Shown: piece after piece, positions 8,108 to 15,641 of the stretch
Layout of the letters: every line of letters starts with the position of its first letter
Numbering within the stretch: position 1 is the stretch's first letter
Origin: Nitrospinaceae bacterium UBA3496
GTDB taxonomy: Bacteria; UBA8248
Assembly: GCA_002377645.1 (NCBI GenBank)
Contig: DFQF01000042.1
Span: 1 to 25,161, forward strand
Direction of reading: 5' to 3'
Length of the DNA stretch: 25,161 bases
Notes under the pieces: generated by a model
Told to the model about the DNA's origin: nothing
What the model saw: the letters and a program-made list of their open reading frames with translations, nothing else
Databases searched by the model: none
Translations under genes and position numbers: made by a program

Positions 8108-9385
8108 ATGGGACAGGTCATACGTGGGGAGATTGTTGCGGTAGGAACGGAGATGTTACTTGGTGATTTAATAGATACAAATAGCGCCTTCATTGCACAA
8201 CAACTCAAATCCATTGGCGTAAATATGTTTTACAAGACGATTATAGGAGACAATCTTGATCGTATGGCTTCAACTATCGGTCAATCTCACGATAGGAGTC
8301 AAGTTGTAATTACTTCTGGTGGTCTGGGTCCTACAGTTGATGATTTGACCCGTGAAGCTGTAGCAAAAGTGATGGGTGTAGAACTAGAATTTAGACAAGA
8401 TTTGTATGATTATATTAGTGCTTATTTTGTTCGTCGTGGATTTAAAATGACTGATAATAATCGAAAGCAAGCCTTCATTCCTAAAGGTGCAATTCCTATT
8501 GAAAATCCAAGAGGAACAGCGCCTTGTTTTTACTGTGAAGATGAAAAAGGAATTATTCTTGTTAGTCCTGGGGTTCCTCATGAAATGCGATATATTATTG
8601 GTGAAAGGGCAATTCCAATAATTCAAGAAAAATTTGATCTTGAGGATGTTATTCGAACACGTGTACTTAAAACGTGTGGATTGGGAGAAAGTAGAGTCGA
8701 TCAGATGATTGGGGAACTTTTTAGAAATTCAGTGAATCCAAGTATTGGAGTTTTAGCACATCCTGGGCAGGTTGATGTGCGTATTACAGCTAGAGCAAAA
8801 TCTATTTCTGAGGCGGAAACAATGATAGATGAAATGGAAAAAGAGATAAATGCTATTTTGGGCGATTCTATATATGGGATAGGAGAAATTACACTTGATG
8901 AAGTTCTATCTAAACTGTTAGTCGAAAAAAACAAAACTCTGTCAATTATAGAAACAAATTCAGGAGGCTCAGTTATTCAAAGATTAGGTGCTTGGCCTCA
9001 GAGAGTAAGTTTTCTTAAAAGAGGAGTGGTTGGGTTTAATCCTGAAGAGGTCGGGGAAATTTTAGATTTTCCTATACCCGCTGATATAGAAGATGCAAAC
9101 TTGGCAGAAAGTTTTGCTAGAAAGATTAGAGAAAACTCTAATTCCGATCTTGGGTTAGCAATTTTTGGGCCAAATCCACCTGAAAATATTGAACCAGAAA
9201 TGAGCAGACGTACTCCAGCACTTGGACCAACACATATTGTTCTTAATGATCGTGAAGATAAAAGTAATTTTTTTGAGTCAAGTTTTGGTGGTAATGAACA
9301 ATTTGTTCAATCTCGTGTTCCTATGTTTGCTATGGATTTAGTAAGACGTTCTTTGTTAGGAGTAAATGCTCCTCATCCATTTTGA
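8108..9385 (+). CDS. CinA-like protein with divergent C-terminal domain
   Basis: A 425-residue protein with the CinA layout. The N-terminal molybdopterin-binding-like domain is well conserved: VAVGTEMLLGD at 10-20, TSGGLGPTVDDLTREA at 69-84, and SPGVPHEM; in CinA this domain is an ADP-ribose/NMN pyrophosphatase. A middle domain follows (about 175-265). The C-terminal region aligns in outline with the nicotinamide-nucleotide amidase (PncC) domain, but the usual ESCTGG is ETNSGG at 282-287, the later Tyr/Lys segment reads GVVGFNPEEV, and the GxAGPxGG motif is replaced by AIFGPNPP. Amidase activity is therefore doubtful. The ATG has AAGGG upstream. I see no frameshift; the reading frame is open to its end. 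Confidence 0.85.
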   Translation: MGQVIRGEIVAVGTEMLLGDLIDTNSAFIAQQLKSIGVNMFYKTIIGDNLDRMASTIGQSHDRSQVVITSGGLGPTVDDLTREAVAKVMGVELEFRQDLYDYISAYFVRRGFKMTDNNRKQAFIPKGAIPIENPRGTAPCFYCEDEKGIILVSPGVPHEMRYIIGERAIPIIQEKFDLEDVIRTRVLKTCGLGESRVDQMIGELFRNSVNPSIGVLAHPGQVDVRITARAKSISEAETMIDEMEKEINAILGDSIYGIGEITLDEVLSKLLVEKNKTLSIIETNSGGSVIQRLGAWPQRVSFLKRGVVGFNPEEVGEILDFPIPADIEDANLAESFARKIRENSNSDLGLAIFGPNPPENIEPEMSRRTPALGPTHIVLNDREDKSNFFESSFGGNEQFVQSRVPMFAMDLVRRSLLGVNAPHPF

Positions 9386-9427
9386 TCAATTTTTGAAAGT
9401 AAAATACTTTTGGAGGTTAGCGAAGTA

Positions 9428-9940
9428 ATGATTATACCATTTGAGGGAAAAGTTCCTAAAATTCATCCTACTGCTTGGCTAGCAGAAACGGCAGTGGTTA
9501 TAGGTGATGTTGAAATAGGTGAAAACAGTAGTGTTTGGTATAATTGTGTTCTTCGGGGTGACAACATGCCAATTAGGGTAGGGAAAAATACGAACATACA
9601 AGATGGTTCAATCTTGCATATAGAAACAGAAAAACATTCTTGTATTTTGGGTGATAACGTTTCAATTGGCCATAATGCAATTGTTCATGGGTGTGATGTG
9701 AAAGACGGTGCTCTAGTTGCTATGGGCGCAACAGTTCTCAACGGAGTTGAAGTTGGAGAAGGTTCTGTTATAGGAGCAGGTTCAGTTGTGCCAGAGTATA
9801 AAGTAATAGAATCAGGGACTTTATGGATGGGTGTTCCTGCAAAATATGTTCGACATTTAAAAGAGGATGAAATTCTACGTTTTAGTCATACTCCTATAGG
9901 TTACTCGAAACTGAAGGATAGATTTAAAAATTCTGTTTGA
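9428..9940 (+). CDS. Gamma-class carbonic anhydrase-like hexapeptide-repeat protein
   Basis: A 170-residue left-handed beta-helix protein built from hexapeptide repeats, e.g. AVVIGDVEIGENSSVWYNCVL. The three zinc-binding histidines of gamma carbonic anhydrases are present at His64, His82 and His87 (HIE and IGHNAIVHGC). The YrdA/CaiE-like subgroup has this length and often no proven activity; members interconvert CO2 and bicarbonate or are of unknown function. I start at the ATG at 9428 because family members begin with a short PF-GK segment; the GGAGG lies 11 bases upstream, a rather long gap. The gene ends the run that starts at 6011. Confidence 0.88.
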   Translation: MIIPFEGKVPKIHPTAWLAETAVVIGDVEIGENSSVWYNCVLRGDNMPIRVGKNTNIQDGSILHIETEKHSCILGDNVSIGHNAIVHGCDVKDGALVAMGATVLNGVEVGEGSVIGAGSVVPEYKVIESGTLWMGVPAKYVRHLKEDEILRFSHTPIGYSKLKDRFKNSV

Positions 9941-10011
9941 TTATGGATTTATATAAAGATTCATTAATTTAGGCGTCCCGAATTTATGTTGTCTTTAGCC
10001 TTTTTTCTTAC

Positions 10012-10040
10012 TTGACACACTAAAACATCGTCAATACATT
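10012..10040 (+). promoter_or_regulatory. Sigma70-type promoter of the fatty acid/ribosome/chromosome block
   Basis: A perfect TTGACA (10012-10017), then exactly 17 bases, then TACATT (10035-10040, 4 of 6 to TATAAT). The start of transcription would be near 10047, about 28 bases before the DUF177 ATG at 10075, which has GAGG 6 bases upstream. It lies in the 134-base gap after the carbonic anhydrase gene, the natural start of the next operon. It is the best-matching promoter I found in the window. No clear intrinsic terminator is visible in the gap before it. Confidence 0.6.
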
Positions 10041-10074
10041 TGATTATTTATTACGCGTATTTTCGAGGTTTCTT

Positions 10075-10611
10075 ATGAAAAATCGTTCGGAGTTTATTAT
10101 TTCTCCTGAAGAAATAAGAGAAGAGGGATTCAGAATTGATTCGAAATTGGATGTTTCAATGATCTCTCTTGAAGATGATGCTTCTCTCGAATTCATAGAT
10201 ATTAATCTTTATGGGAAGATCATTCGAATAAACAGTTCCGAGTATATTTTTGAGGCTAAATTAAGTGGTTTCTGTAAGCTTAATTGCTCATTTTGTCTTG
10301 AACTTTTTCAACTTTGTTTGGAGGAGAGTTTTCGTGTATTTTTCTTGTCTCCCTTACAGGACGAGGGTATTAAAGGAGATGAATTTGAGCTTGTTTCTAG
10401 AGATTTAGAAGTTTCTGATATAACTTCAGAGGGAATTGATTTATTTCCATCTATTAGAGATCATTTATTGCTTTCTATTCCCGTTCAGCCGCGGTGTGGG
10501 GAGGCTTGTAAAAATTTAACCAAACCTTCATCTTTTTCAGTTGACAATGAAGATTCTCATAGTATTGATAATAGATGGTCTGTTCTAAAAGATTTTAAAT
10601 TAAAAAAATGA
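10075..10611 (+). CDS. yceD: DUF177/YceD family protein
   Basis: A 178-residue member of the YceD (DUF177) family, small proteins almost always encoded directly before rpmF. The family has been linked to 23S rRNA accumulation; the exact role is unsettled. Here it carries Cys67, Cys71 and Cys74 (CKLNCSFC), a conserved EGIDLFPSIRDHLLLSIPVQPRC block, and a second cysteine pair at 141 and 145, together a plausible metal site. The usual C-terminal extension after the second pair is divergent. The ATG has GAGG 6 bases upstream. Identity rests on the Cys pattern, the length and the position before rpmF and plsX. Confidence 0.82.
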   Translation: MKNRSEFIISPEEIREEGFRIDSKLDVSMISLEDDASLEFIDINLYGKIIRINSSEYIFEAKLSGFCKLNCSFCLELFQLCLEESFRVFFLSPLQDEGIKGDEFELVSRDLEVSDITSEGIDLFPSIRDHLLLSIPVQPRCGEACKNLTKPSSFSVDNEDSHSIDNRWSVLKDFKLKK

Positions 10612-10667
10612 TATTTTAGTCTTTTGGTTTATTAATTTTTTGTTATGTAAGTTAGGAGATATGAAAA

Positions 10668-10850
10668 ATGGCGTTACCAAAACGAAGGCATTCTCAGACA
10701 AGGGGTCGTAAAAGAAGAACCCATTATAAGGTTAATAATCCTGCCGTTTCTATTTGCACAAACTGCAATGCCTCTGTACTTCCCCATAGGGTTTGTACTG
10801 TTTGTGGATTTTACCGTGGGAAAAAAATTATAGATGTATCTAGTGTCTAA
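10668..10850 (+). CDS. rpmF: 50S ribosomal protein L32 (Zn-binding form)
   Basis: A 60-residue, very basic protein starting MALPKRRHSQTRGRKRRTHY, the standard L32 N-terminus. Cys30/Cys33 and Cys43/Cys46 form a zinc ribbon, ending in CGFYRGKKII. This is the zinc-containing (C+) form; no C-minus paralogue is in the window. AGGAG lies upstream of the ATG. It sits between the DUF177 gene and plsX, a widely conserved order. Confidence 0.97.
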   Translation: MALPKRRHSQTRGRKRRTHYKVNNPAVSICTNCNASVLPHRVCTVCGFYRGKKIIDVSSV

Positions 10851-10870
10851 TTTAAAGAATGTAGGTCCAT

Positions 10871-11962
10871 ATGAAAATAGCAGTTGACGCGATGGGTGGT
10901 GACAGTGCTCCTAGAGAAGTTGTAGAAGGTGCTTACCTTGCTTTAAAAGAATTTAATATAGAAACTATTTTGGTTGGAATTCCTGATAGAATACAAAGTG
11001 AAATAAGAAGGCTTGGGATTTCTGATGTTGATTTTGAAATTCGTGAAGCAAAGCAGGTTGTTCAAATGGGGGAATCTCCTACGAAGTCAGCAAGAAGCAA
11101 GCAAGACTCTTCTATAAGGGTTGCATTGGAATTAGTAAAAAAATCAGAAGCATCTGCAGCATTTACCGCAGGCGATACAGGAGGAACGTTTGCTGCTGCT
11201 CTTTTTGTTTTAAAAAAAATGAGAGATGTTCAACGTCCTGCAATAGCCGCAGTTGTTCCAACATTAAAAGGTTTTACAGTAATGGTTGACGTTGGTGCTA
11301 ATTTAAATCCAAGAGCGCAACATATTTTCCAATTCGGAATTATGGGCTCGATTTATTCTGAAGTTCTTTTTGGGAAGGTAAATCCAACTTTAGGGTTACT
11401 TAATGTTGGAAGTGAAGATTCTAAAGGAACAGAAGCACTAATTAATTCTCATGAATTGTTTTCAAAAACTGATTTAAATTTTATTGGTAATATTGAAGGT
11501 AGTTCTATTTTTCAAGGAACTTCGGATGTCGTTGTTTCTGATGGTTTTTCAGGTAATGTTGCGTTGAAAGTTAGTGAAAGTGTTAGTAGTATGATTTCTA
11601 CTCTTTTGAGAAACGAATTTAGCGGTTCTGTAAAGGGAAAGATAGGATATTTATTCCTTCGCGAAGGTATTAATGCCATGCGCAGAAAGACGGATTATTC
11701 TGAATATGGCGCTGCTCCGTTGCTTGGTCTTAATGGTATATGTACTATAGGTCATGGTAGGAGTAATGCTAAGACTATAAAAAATGCTATAAGAACAACC
11801 CATGAGCTTGTAAAAAAAGATTTAAGTTCTAAATTGCAAGATAATATTTCGAAATATTCTAGTATTTATAGTCCTAGTTCTTCTGATGTAGGCTGGCGTC
11901 TTTGGAACCAAATTAAGGGTGGGATTTTTTCTGGAGATGAGTCAGATAAAAAAGATGTATGA
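10871..11962 (+). CDS. plsX: Phosphate acyltransferase PlsX
   Basis: A 363-residue peripheral membrane enzyme that converts acyl-ACP to acyl-phosphate, the first step toward phosphatidic acid in the PlsX/PlsY route. The N-terminus MKIAVDAMGGDSAPREVVEGA is diagnostic. Also present are SxRVALELVKKSEASAAFTAGDTGG, the VDVGANLNPRAQHIFQFGIMG block, and VVSDGFSGNVALKVSE. The C-terminal tail (about 325-363) is low in conservation. The ATG at 10871 follows rpmF by 20 bases with an AGG just upstream. The length is slightly longer than the usual 330-350. Confidence 0.96.
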   Translation: MKIAVDAMGGDSAPREVVEGAYLALKEFNIETILVGIPDRIQSEIRRLGISDVDFEIREAKQVVQMGESPTKSARSKQDSSIRVALELVKKSEASAAFTAGDTGGTFAAALFVLKKMRDVQRPAIAAVVPTLKGFTVMVDVGANLNPRAQHIFQFGIMGSIYSEVLFGKVNPTLGLLNVGSEDSKGTEALINSHELFSKTDLNFIGNIEGSSIFQGTSDVVVSDGFSGNVALKVSESVSSMISTLLRNEFSGSVKGKIGYLFLREGINAMRRKTDYSEYGAAPLLGLNGICTIGHGRSNAKTIKNAIRTTHELVKKDLSSKLQDNISKYSSIYSPSSSDVGWRLWNQIKGGIFSGDESDKKDV

Positions 11963-11971
11963 TTGTTTAAG

Positions 11972-12021
11972 TTAATTTCGCCCATTCATTTTTTAATTTT
12001 GCCCACCAGATTGGTCAATCT
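11972..12021. promoter_or_regulatory. 21-bp-spaced direct repeat plus palindrome upstream of fabH (possible operator)
   Basis: In the 62-base gap between plsX and fabH, TTAATTTCGCCCA (11972-11984) is repeated as TTAATTTTGCCCA (11993-12005), 12 of 13 identical, offset by exactly 21 bases, two helical turns. Directly after it is AGATTGGTCAATCT (12008-12021), a 6-base inverted repeat around GT. There is no recognisable Shine-Dalgarno before the fabH TTG at 12025, and the palindrome sits where one would be. It could be a binding site for a lipid-synthesis regulator or a translation-controlling hairpin; it does not match the FapR consensus I know. Confidence 0.35.
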
Positions 12022-12024
12022 ATT

Positions 12025-13005
12025 TTGAGATCAAAAATACTTGGAACTGGTTCTTACGTTCCAGAAGAAGTTTTAACGAATAAACAAATTGAAAAAATTG
12101 TTGATACAACTGATGAATGGATCCTTGAGCGTACAGGTATTTCGGAAAGAAGAATTGCCCCAAAAGGGGTCGGAGTATCTGAATTGGCTTTGCCTGCTTC
12201 TGAAAATGCTATCAAAGCTGCAGGATTACATGCAAGTGATATCGATCTTGTTATTTTTTCGACCATTACTCCGGATTCTGTGTGTCCCTCAGCGGCTTGT
12301 TGGTTGCAAGCTAATCTTAATATCGGAAATTCTCCTGCTTTTGATCTTAATGCTGCTTGTTCTGGATTTGTTTATGGTCTGCAATGCGCTGATGCATATT
12401 TGAGATCGGGGTTAGCTAAAAATGTTTTGTTAGTTGGCGCTGATATAATGACAAGGGTTGCTGATTGGACAGATCGGGGAAATTGTATCTTATGGGGAGA
12501 TGGTGCCGGTGCAGTTGTTGTTGGACAATCTGATGACGAATCTGGGATCATAGATTCGATTACATATAGTGATGGTCGTGAAGGTGAATTAATCCTTATC
12601 GTTGGCGGAGGTTCTAAATTGTCTCCTATCTCAGAAGAAGATATTAAAACTAATGCACATCTTTTGAAAATGAACGGTCAAGGAGTTTTTAAAACTGCTG
12701 TGAAAAATTTCTCTGATGTCTCAGTGGAGATTCTAGAGAAAAATGGAATGTCTCTAGGTGATCTTGATCTTTTTATTCCACATCAGGCTAATATAAGGAT
12801 TATTGAAGCAATTGCAAAAAGATTAAAATTACCCATGAAACAAGTTGTTGTAACGATAAACAAATATGCAAACATGTCCGCTGCTACAGTTCCAGTTGCT
12901 TTAGATGAGCAGGTGAAAAAGGAAAGAATAAAAAAAGGGGATAATGTTCTTTTAGCTGCTTTTGGTGGTGGTTTAACTTGGGGTGCATCTTTATTGAAGT
13001 GGTAA
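12025..13005 (+). CDS. fabH: 3-oxoacyl-ACP synthase III (KAS III)
   Basis: A 326-residue thiolase-fold enzyme that starts fatty acid synthesis by condensing an acyl-CoA primer with malonyl-ACP. The catalytic triad is complete: Cys112 in NAACSGF, His253 in PHQAN, and Asn283 in the KYANMSAA segment (usual form YGNTSAA). The C-terminal LLAAFGGGLTWGASLLKW is canonical. The start is the TTG at 12025, which places ILGTGSYVPE at the usual distance; no ATG or GTG start is available nearby and no clear Shine-Dalgarno is seen. Next in order is fabD, 31 bases away. Confidence 0.96.
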   Translation: MRSKILGTGSYVPEEVLTNKQIEKIVDTTDEWILERTGISERRIAPKGVGVSELALPASENAIKAAGLHASDIDLVIFSTITPDSVCPSAACWLQANLNIGNSPAFDLNAACSGFVYGLQCADAYLRSGLAKNVLLVGADIMTRVADWTDRGNCILWGDGAGAVVVGQSDDESGIIDSITYSDGREGELILIVGGGSKLSPISEEDIKTNAHLLKMNGQGVFKTAVKNFSDVSVEILEKNGMSLGDLDLFIPHQANIRIIEAIAKRLKLPMKQVVVTINKYANMSAATVPVALDEQVKKERIKKGDNVLLAAFGGGLTWGASLLKW

Positions 13006-13036
13006 TTGTGAAGTTCATTAATTGAGAAGATATCTT

Positions 13037-14008
13037 ATGAATGAAGAAAAGATTTTATCCGGCAGGGGAAAATTAAGAAAAATAGCTTTTTTGTTTCCTG
13101 GCCAAGGTTCTCAATATGTCGGTATGGGTAGTTCCTTTTATGAGAATTTTCAAATTGCAAGAGACGTCTATAATGAGGCGAATGATATTCTTGGTTTTGA
13201 TATTGCTAAGTTGAGTTTTGAAGGTCCTGCAGAAAAACTTACTCAAACGAATTACACACAGCCTGCAATTTTGGTTCATAGTTTTATAGGTATGAGGCTT
13301 TTGGAAAATGAAGGACTTTCTCCCCATTTTGCTCTCGGGCATAGTCTTGGAGAATATACCTCTTTGATTGCGGGGGGAGTTTTTGATTTTTCTACCGCTC
13401 TTTTGTTGGTTAAAGAACGGGGTCGCTTAATGCATGAAGTAGTCCCATCAGATGGTGGCGCAATGCTAGCGTTGCTGGGAGGTAAATTAGAAGAAGCTGA
13501 AAAAATATGTAATGATATTGAGGGTGTTTTAGAGATCGCTAATTATAATGCTCCAGGCCAGTATGTTCTTTCTGGTGAGAGAAAATCTGTAGAACAGGCT
13601 AGTTTTGTTGCCCGTGAGGCTGGTTTTAAAAAGGCGGTCATGCTTCCTGTTGGAGCACCTTTTCACTGTTCATTGCTTGTTGAAGCTTCTGAGAAAATGT
13701 CTCGTGTTTTAGAATCAACAGAGTTTAGGTCATCAACTATACCTCTTTGTGCTAATGTGACAGGAAACCTTGTCAGTGAAGCTTCAGAAATAAAAGAACT
13801 ATTGATGAAACAAATGCGCGTTTCTGTTAGGTGGGAGAGTTCAGTTAGTTCATTAGCAGGTCAAAACATTTCAGCCGTTATTGAAGTAGGTCCCGGAAAA
13901 GTTTTGTCAGGATTGAATAAAAGAATCCTCAAGGGATTACCTGTTTTTAACGTTGAAGATAAAGAAAGTTTAGAAAGTACTTTATTAGAATTAGAAGGTC
14001 TTGAATAA
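13037..14008 (+). CDS. fabD: Malonyl-CoA:ACP transacylase
   Basis: A 323-residue enzyme that loads malonyl from CoA onto acyl carrier protein. FPGQGSQYVGMG (20-31) forms the oxyanion region; the nucleophile is Ser103 in GHSLGEYT; the conserved Arg is in the VKERGRLM segment; the catalytic His210 is in APFHCSLL. I prefer the ATG at 13037 with a weak GAGAAG about 7 bases upstream; a TTG five codons earlier is also in frame. It is followed by a 110-base gap and acpP, with no fabG in between. Confidence 0.96.
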   Translation: MNEEKILSGRGKLRKIAFLFPGQGSQYVGMGSSFYENFQIARDVYNEANDILGFDIAKLSFEGPAEKLTQTNYTQPAILVHSFIGMRLLENEGLSPHFALGHSLGEYTSLIAGGVFDFSTALLLVKERGRLMHEVVPSDGGAMLALLGGKLEEAEKICNDIEGVLEIANYNAPGQYVLSGERKSVEQASFVAREAGFKKAVMLPVGAPFHCSLLVEASEKMSRVLESTEFRSSTIPLCANVTGNLVSEASEIKELLMKQMRVSVRWESSVSSLAGQNISAVIEVGPGKVLSGLNKRILKGLPVFNVEDKESLESTLLELEGLE

Positions 14009-14118
14009 TTAAAGATTTCTTCTATATTTTTCTTTTAAATTGTTTTAAAATGTTTTTCCGCCTGTAAATTTATCATTTTTTCACTCCTATATTTAATTTG
14101 ATTTCTGGAGGATTTAAA
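14009..14118 (+). other. fabD-acpP gap with AT-only hairpin; no fabG
   Basis: This 110-base stretch is where many bacteria have fabG (about 740 bases). It holds no protein-coding frame on the plus strand. It contains TTTTAAA (14033-14039) and its complement TTTAAAA (14044-14050) around TTGT, followed by TGTTTTT, a weak AT-only hairpin that might slow or process the transcript. GGAGG at 14107-14111 is the acpP ribosome site. No convincing promoter is visible, although acpP is usually transcribed strongly. Confidence 0.4.
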
Positions 14119-14355
14119 GTGCAAGATAGTATAGAAGAGCAAGTCAAAGATATTATTGTTGAGCAGTTAGAAGCAGATAGAGAGAAAGTAGTTTCAGATG
14201 CGAAGTTTATTGATGATTTAAATGCTGATTCTCTTGATACGGTTGAATTGGTCATGGCTTTTGAAGAGAAATTTGATCTTGAAATCCCTGACGAAGATGC
14301 TGAAAAAATTACAACTGTGCAGAGTGCAATAGATTACATAGTTTCAAAACAATAA
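14119..14355 (+). CDS. acpP: Acyl carrier protein
   Basis: A 78-residue, strongly acidic four-helix carrier protein that holds growing acyl chains on a phosphopantetheine arm. The attachment site is Ser38 in [18 protein letters not shown], the family signature. The start is the GTG at 14119, with GGAGG at 14107-14111 and a 7-base spacer; an upstream in-frame TTG at 14098 would put the Shine-Dalgarno inside the gene and add residues not found in the family. It lies between fabD and fabF. Confidence 0.97.
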   Translation: MQDSIEEQVKDIIVEQLEADREKVVSDAKFIDDLNADSLDTVELVMAFEEKFDLEIPDEDAEKITTVQSAIDYIVSKQ

Positions 14356-14393
14356 TAGTTTTTATGAATGAAATTTAATTTAAGGTTTTTAAA

Positions 14394-15641
14394 TTGTCTG
14401 AGAATACACCTAGAGTCGTTGTAACTGGTCTTGGATTAGTAACTCCCTTAGGGATCTCTATAGATGAGAATTGGAATGCTCTAATGGAGGGAAAATCAGG
14501 AATTGGTCCTGTGACGAGATTTGATTCAAGCCGTCTTCCTACAAAAATTTGTGGCGAAGTAAAAGATTTTGATTCTGAAAAATATATTAGCAAAAAAGAA
14601 GCTAGAAAGATGGATACTTTTATTCAGTATGTAATTGCTGCGACCTCCATGGCATTTGAAGATTCAGAACTAAGTACAGAGAATAAGGAATCTGAAAGAT
14701 GGGGAGCAATTATTGGTGTTGGTTTAGGAGGTCTTCCTTCTATAGAAGCAAATAAAGAATTAATCCAAGAAAAAGGGCCTGGTCGATTGAGCCCTTTTTT
14801 TATTCCCACACTTCTGGCAAATTTAGCTGCTGGACAAGTTTCAATTCGTTGGGGATTGAAGGGTCCTAATAGTTGTACTGTTACTGCTTGTGCTTCTGGT
14901 AATCATGCTATAGGAGATTCCATGAAATGCATACAGAGAGGAATAGCTGATGTTATGGTTACCGGTGGAAGTGAGTCATGTATTACAGAACTCGGTATGG
15001 GTGGTTTTTGTGCTATGAAGGCTCTTAGTTGTAGGAATGATGACCCCGAATCAGCTAGTAGACCATTTGATTCTGAACGTGATGGTTTTGTAATGGGGGA
15101 GGGTTCTGGAATTTTGATTCTTGAGAATTATGATCATGCGATTGCAAGAGGGGGGAAAATTTACGCTGAACTTGTTGGATATGGTCTGACTTCGGATGCT
15201 TATCATATTACATCTCCTGACCCCGATGGTTACGGAGCGTCGAGATGTATGCAGATGGCACTGGACGATGCTACCATTGCCCCCGAAGATGTTGACTATA
15301 TTAATGCACATGGAACATCTACTCCTACAGGGGATAGACTAGAAACTGCAGCTATCAAGAATACCTTTGGGGATCATGCAAGCCAGTTAGCTGTTAGTTC
15401 AACTAAATCAATGACAGGTCACTTGCTTGGTGCCGCAGGAGGAGTTGAATCAGTTTATACTGTATTAGCAATAGCAAAAGAGTGTATACCCCCAACTATT
15501 AATTATGAAAAACCTGATGCTGAATGTGACCTTGACTATGTTGCTAATTCGCCCAGAAAGGCAAATGTAAATATTGCACTCACAAATTCCTTTGGATTCG
15601 GTGGGACGAATGCAACATTACTCTTTAAAAAAGTCGAGTAA
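14394..15641 (+). CDS. fabF: 3-oxoacyl-ACP synthase II (KAS II)
   Basis: A 415-residue condensing enzyme that elongates acyl-ACP with malonyl-ACP. The Cys-His-His triad is intact: Cys166 in TACASGNHAIGD, His306 in NAHGTSTPTGD, His343 in MTGHLLGAAG. The C-terminal NSFGFGGTNATLLF is standard. The TTG at 14394 is the start, with AAGG 8 bases upstream. The coding sequence includes a terminator-like inverted repeat around 14770-14801. The 3' end overlaps the likely rnc start by 32 bases. Confidence 0.97.
   Translation: MSENTPRVVVTGLGLVTPLGISIDENWNALMEGKSGIGPVTRFDSSRLPTKICGEVKDFDSEKYISKKEARKMDTFIQYVIAATSMAFEDSELSTENKESERWGAIIGVGLGGLPSIEANKELIQEKGPGRLSPFFIPTLLANLAAGQVSIRWGLKGPNSCTVTACASGNHAIGDSMKCIQRGIADVMVTGGSESCITELGMGGFCAMKALSCRNDDPESASRPFDSERDGFVMGEGSGILILENYDHAIARGGKIYAELVGYGLTSDAYHITSPDPDGYGASRCMQMALDDATIAPEDVDYINAHGTSTPTGDRLETAAIKNTFGDHASQLAVSSTKSMTGHLLGAAGGVESVYTVLAIAKECIPPTINYEKPDAECDLDYVANSPRKANVNIALTNSFGFGGTNATLLFKKVE
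14770..14801 (+). terminator. Terminator-like hairpin inside fabF
   Basis: AAAAAGGGC (14770-14778) and its exact complement GCCCTTTTT (14791-14799) enclose a 12-base loop, and the T run continues to 14801. This is the shape of an intrinsic terminator in the sense direction. It lies in the codons for the conserved KGPGRLSPFF stretch of KAS II, so the protein sequence forces much of it. Translating ribosomes would normally keep it from folding, so it may matter only if translation stalls. Confidence 0.35.

Noticed and set aside
9396..9410. Small hairpin AAAGTA-AAA-TACTTT before the carbonic anhydrase ribosome site
   Set aside because: Six A/T-rich base pairs in an AT-rich gap are expected by chance, and there is no T run or family of similar sites.
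11971..12024. In-frame upstream extension of fabH through the repeat (reads NFAH twice)
   Set aside because: The frame is open back to a stop at 11968-11970 but has no ATG, GTG or TTG before 12025, and the extra residues are not part of the KAS III family.
13073..13342. Minus-strand open frame opposite fabD, and similar 60-140-codon antisense frames across fabH, acpP, fabF, smc and ftsY
   Set aside because: All are fully antisense to confirmed genes, lack ribosome sites and show no family motifs.
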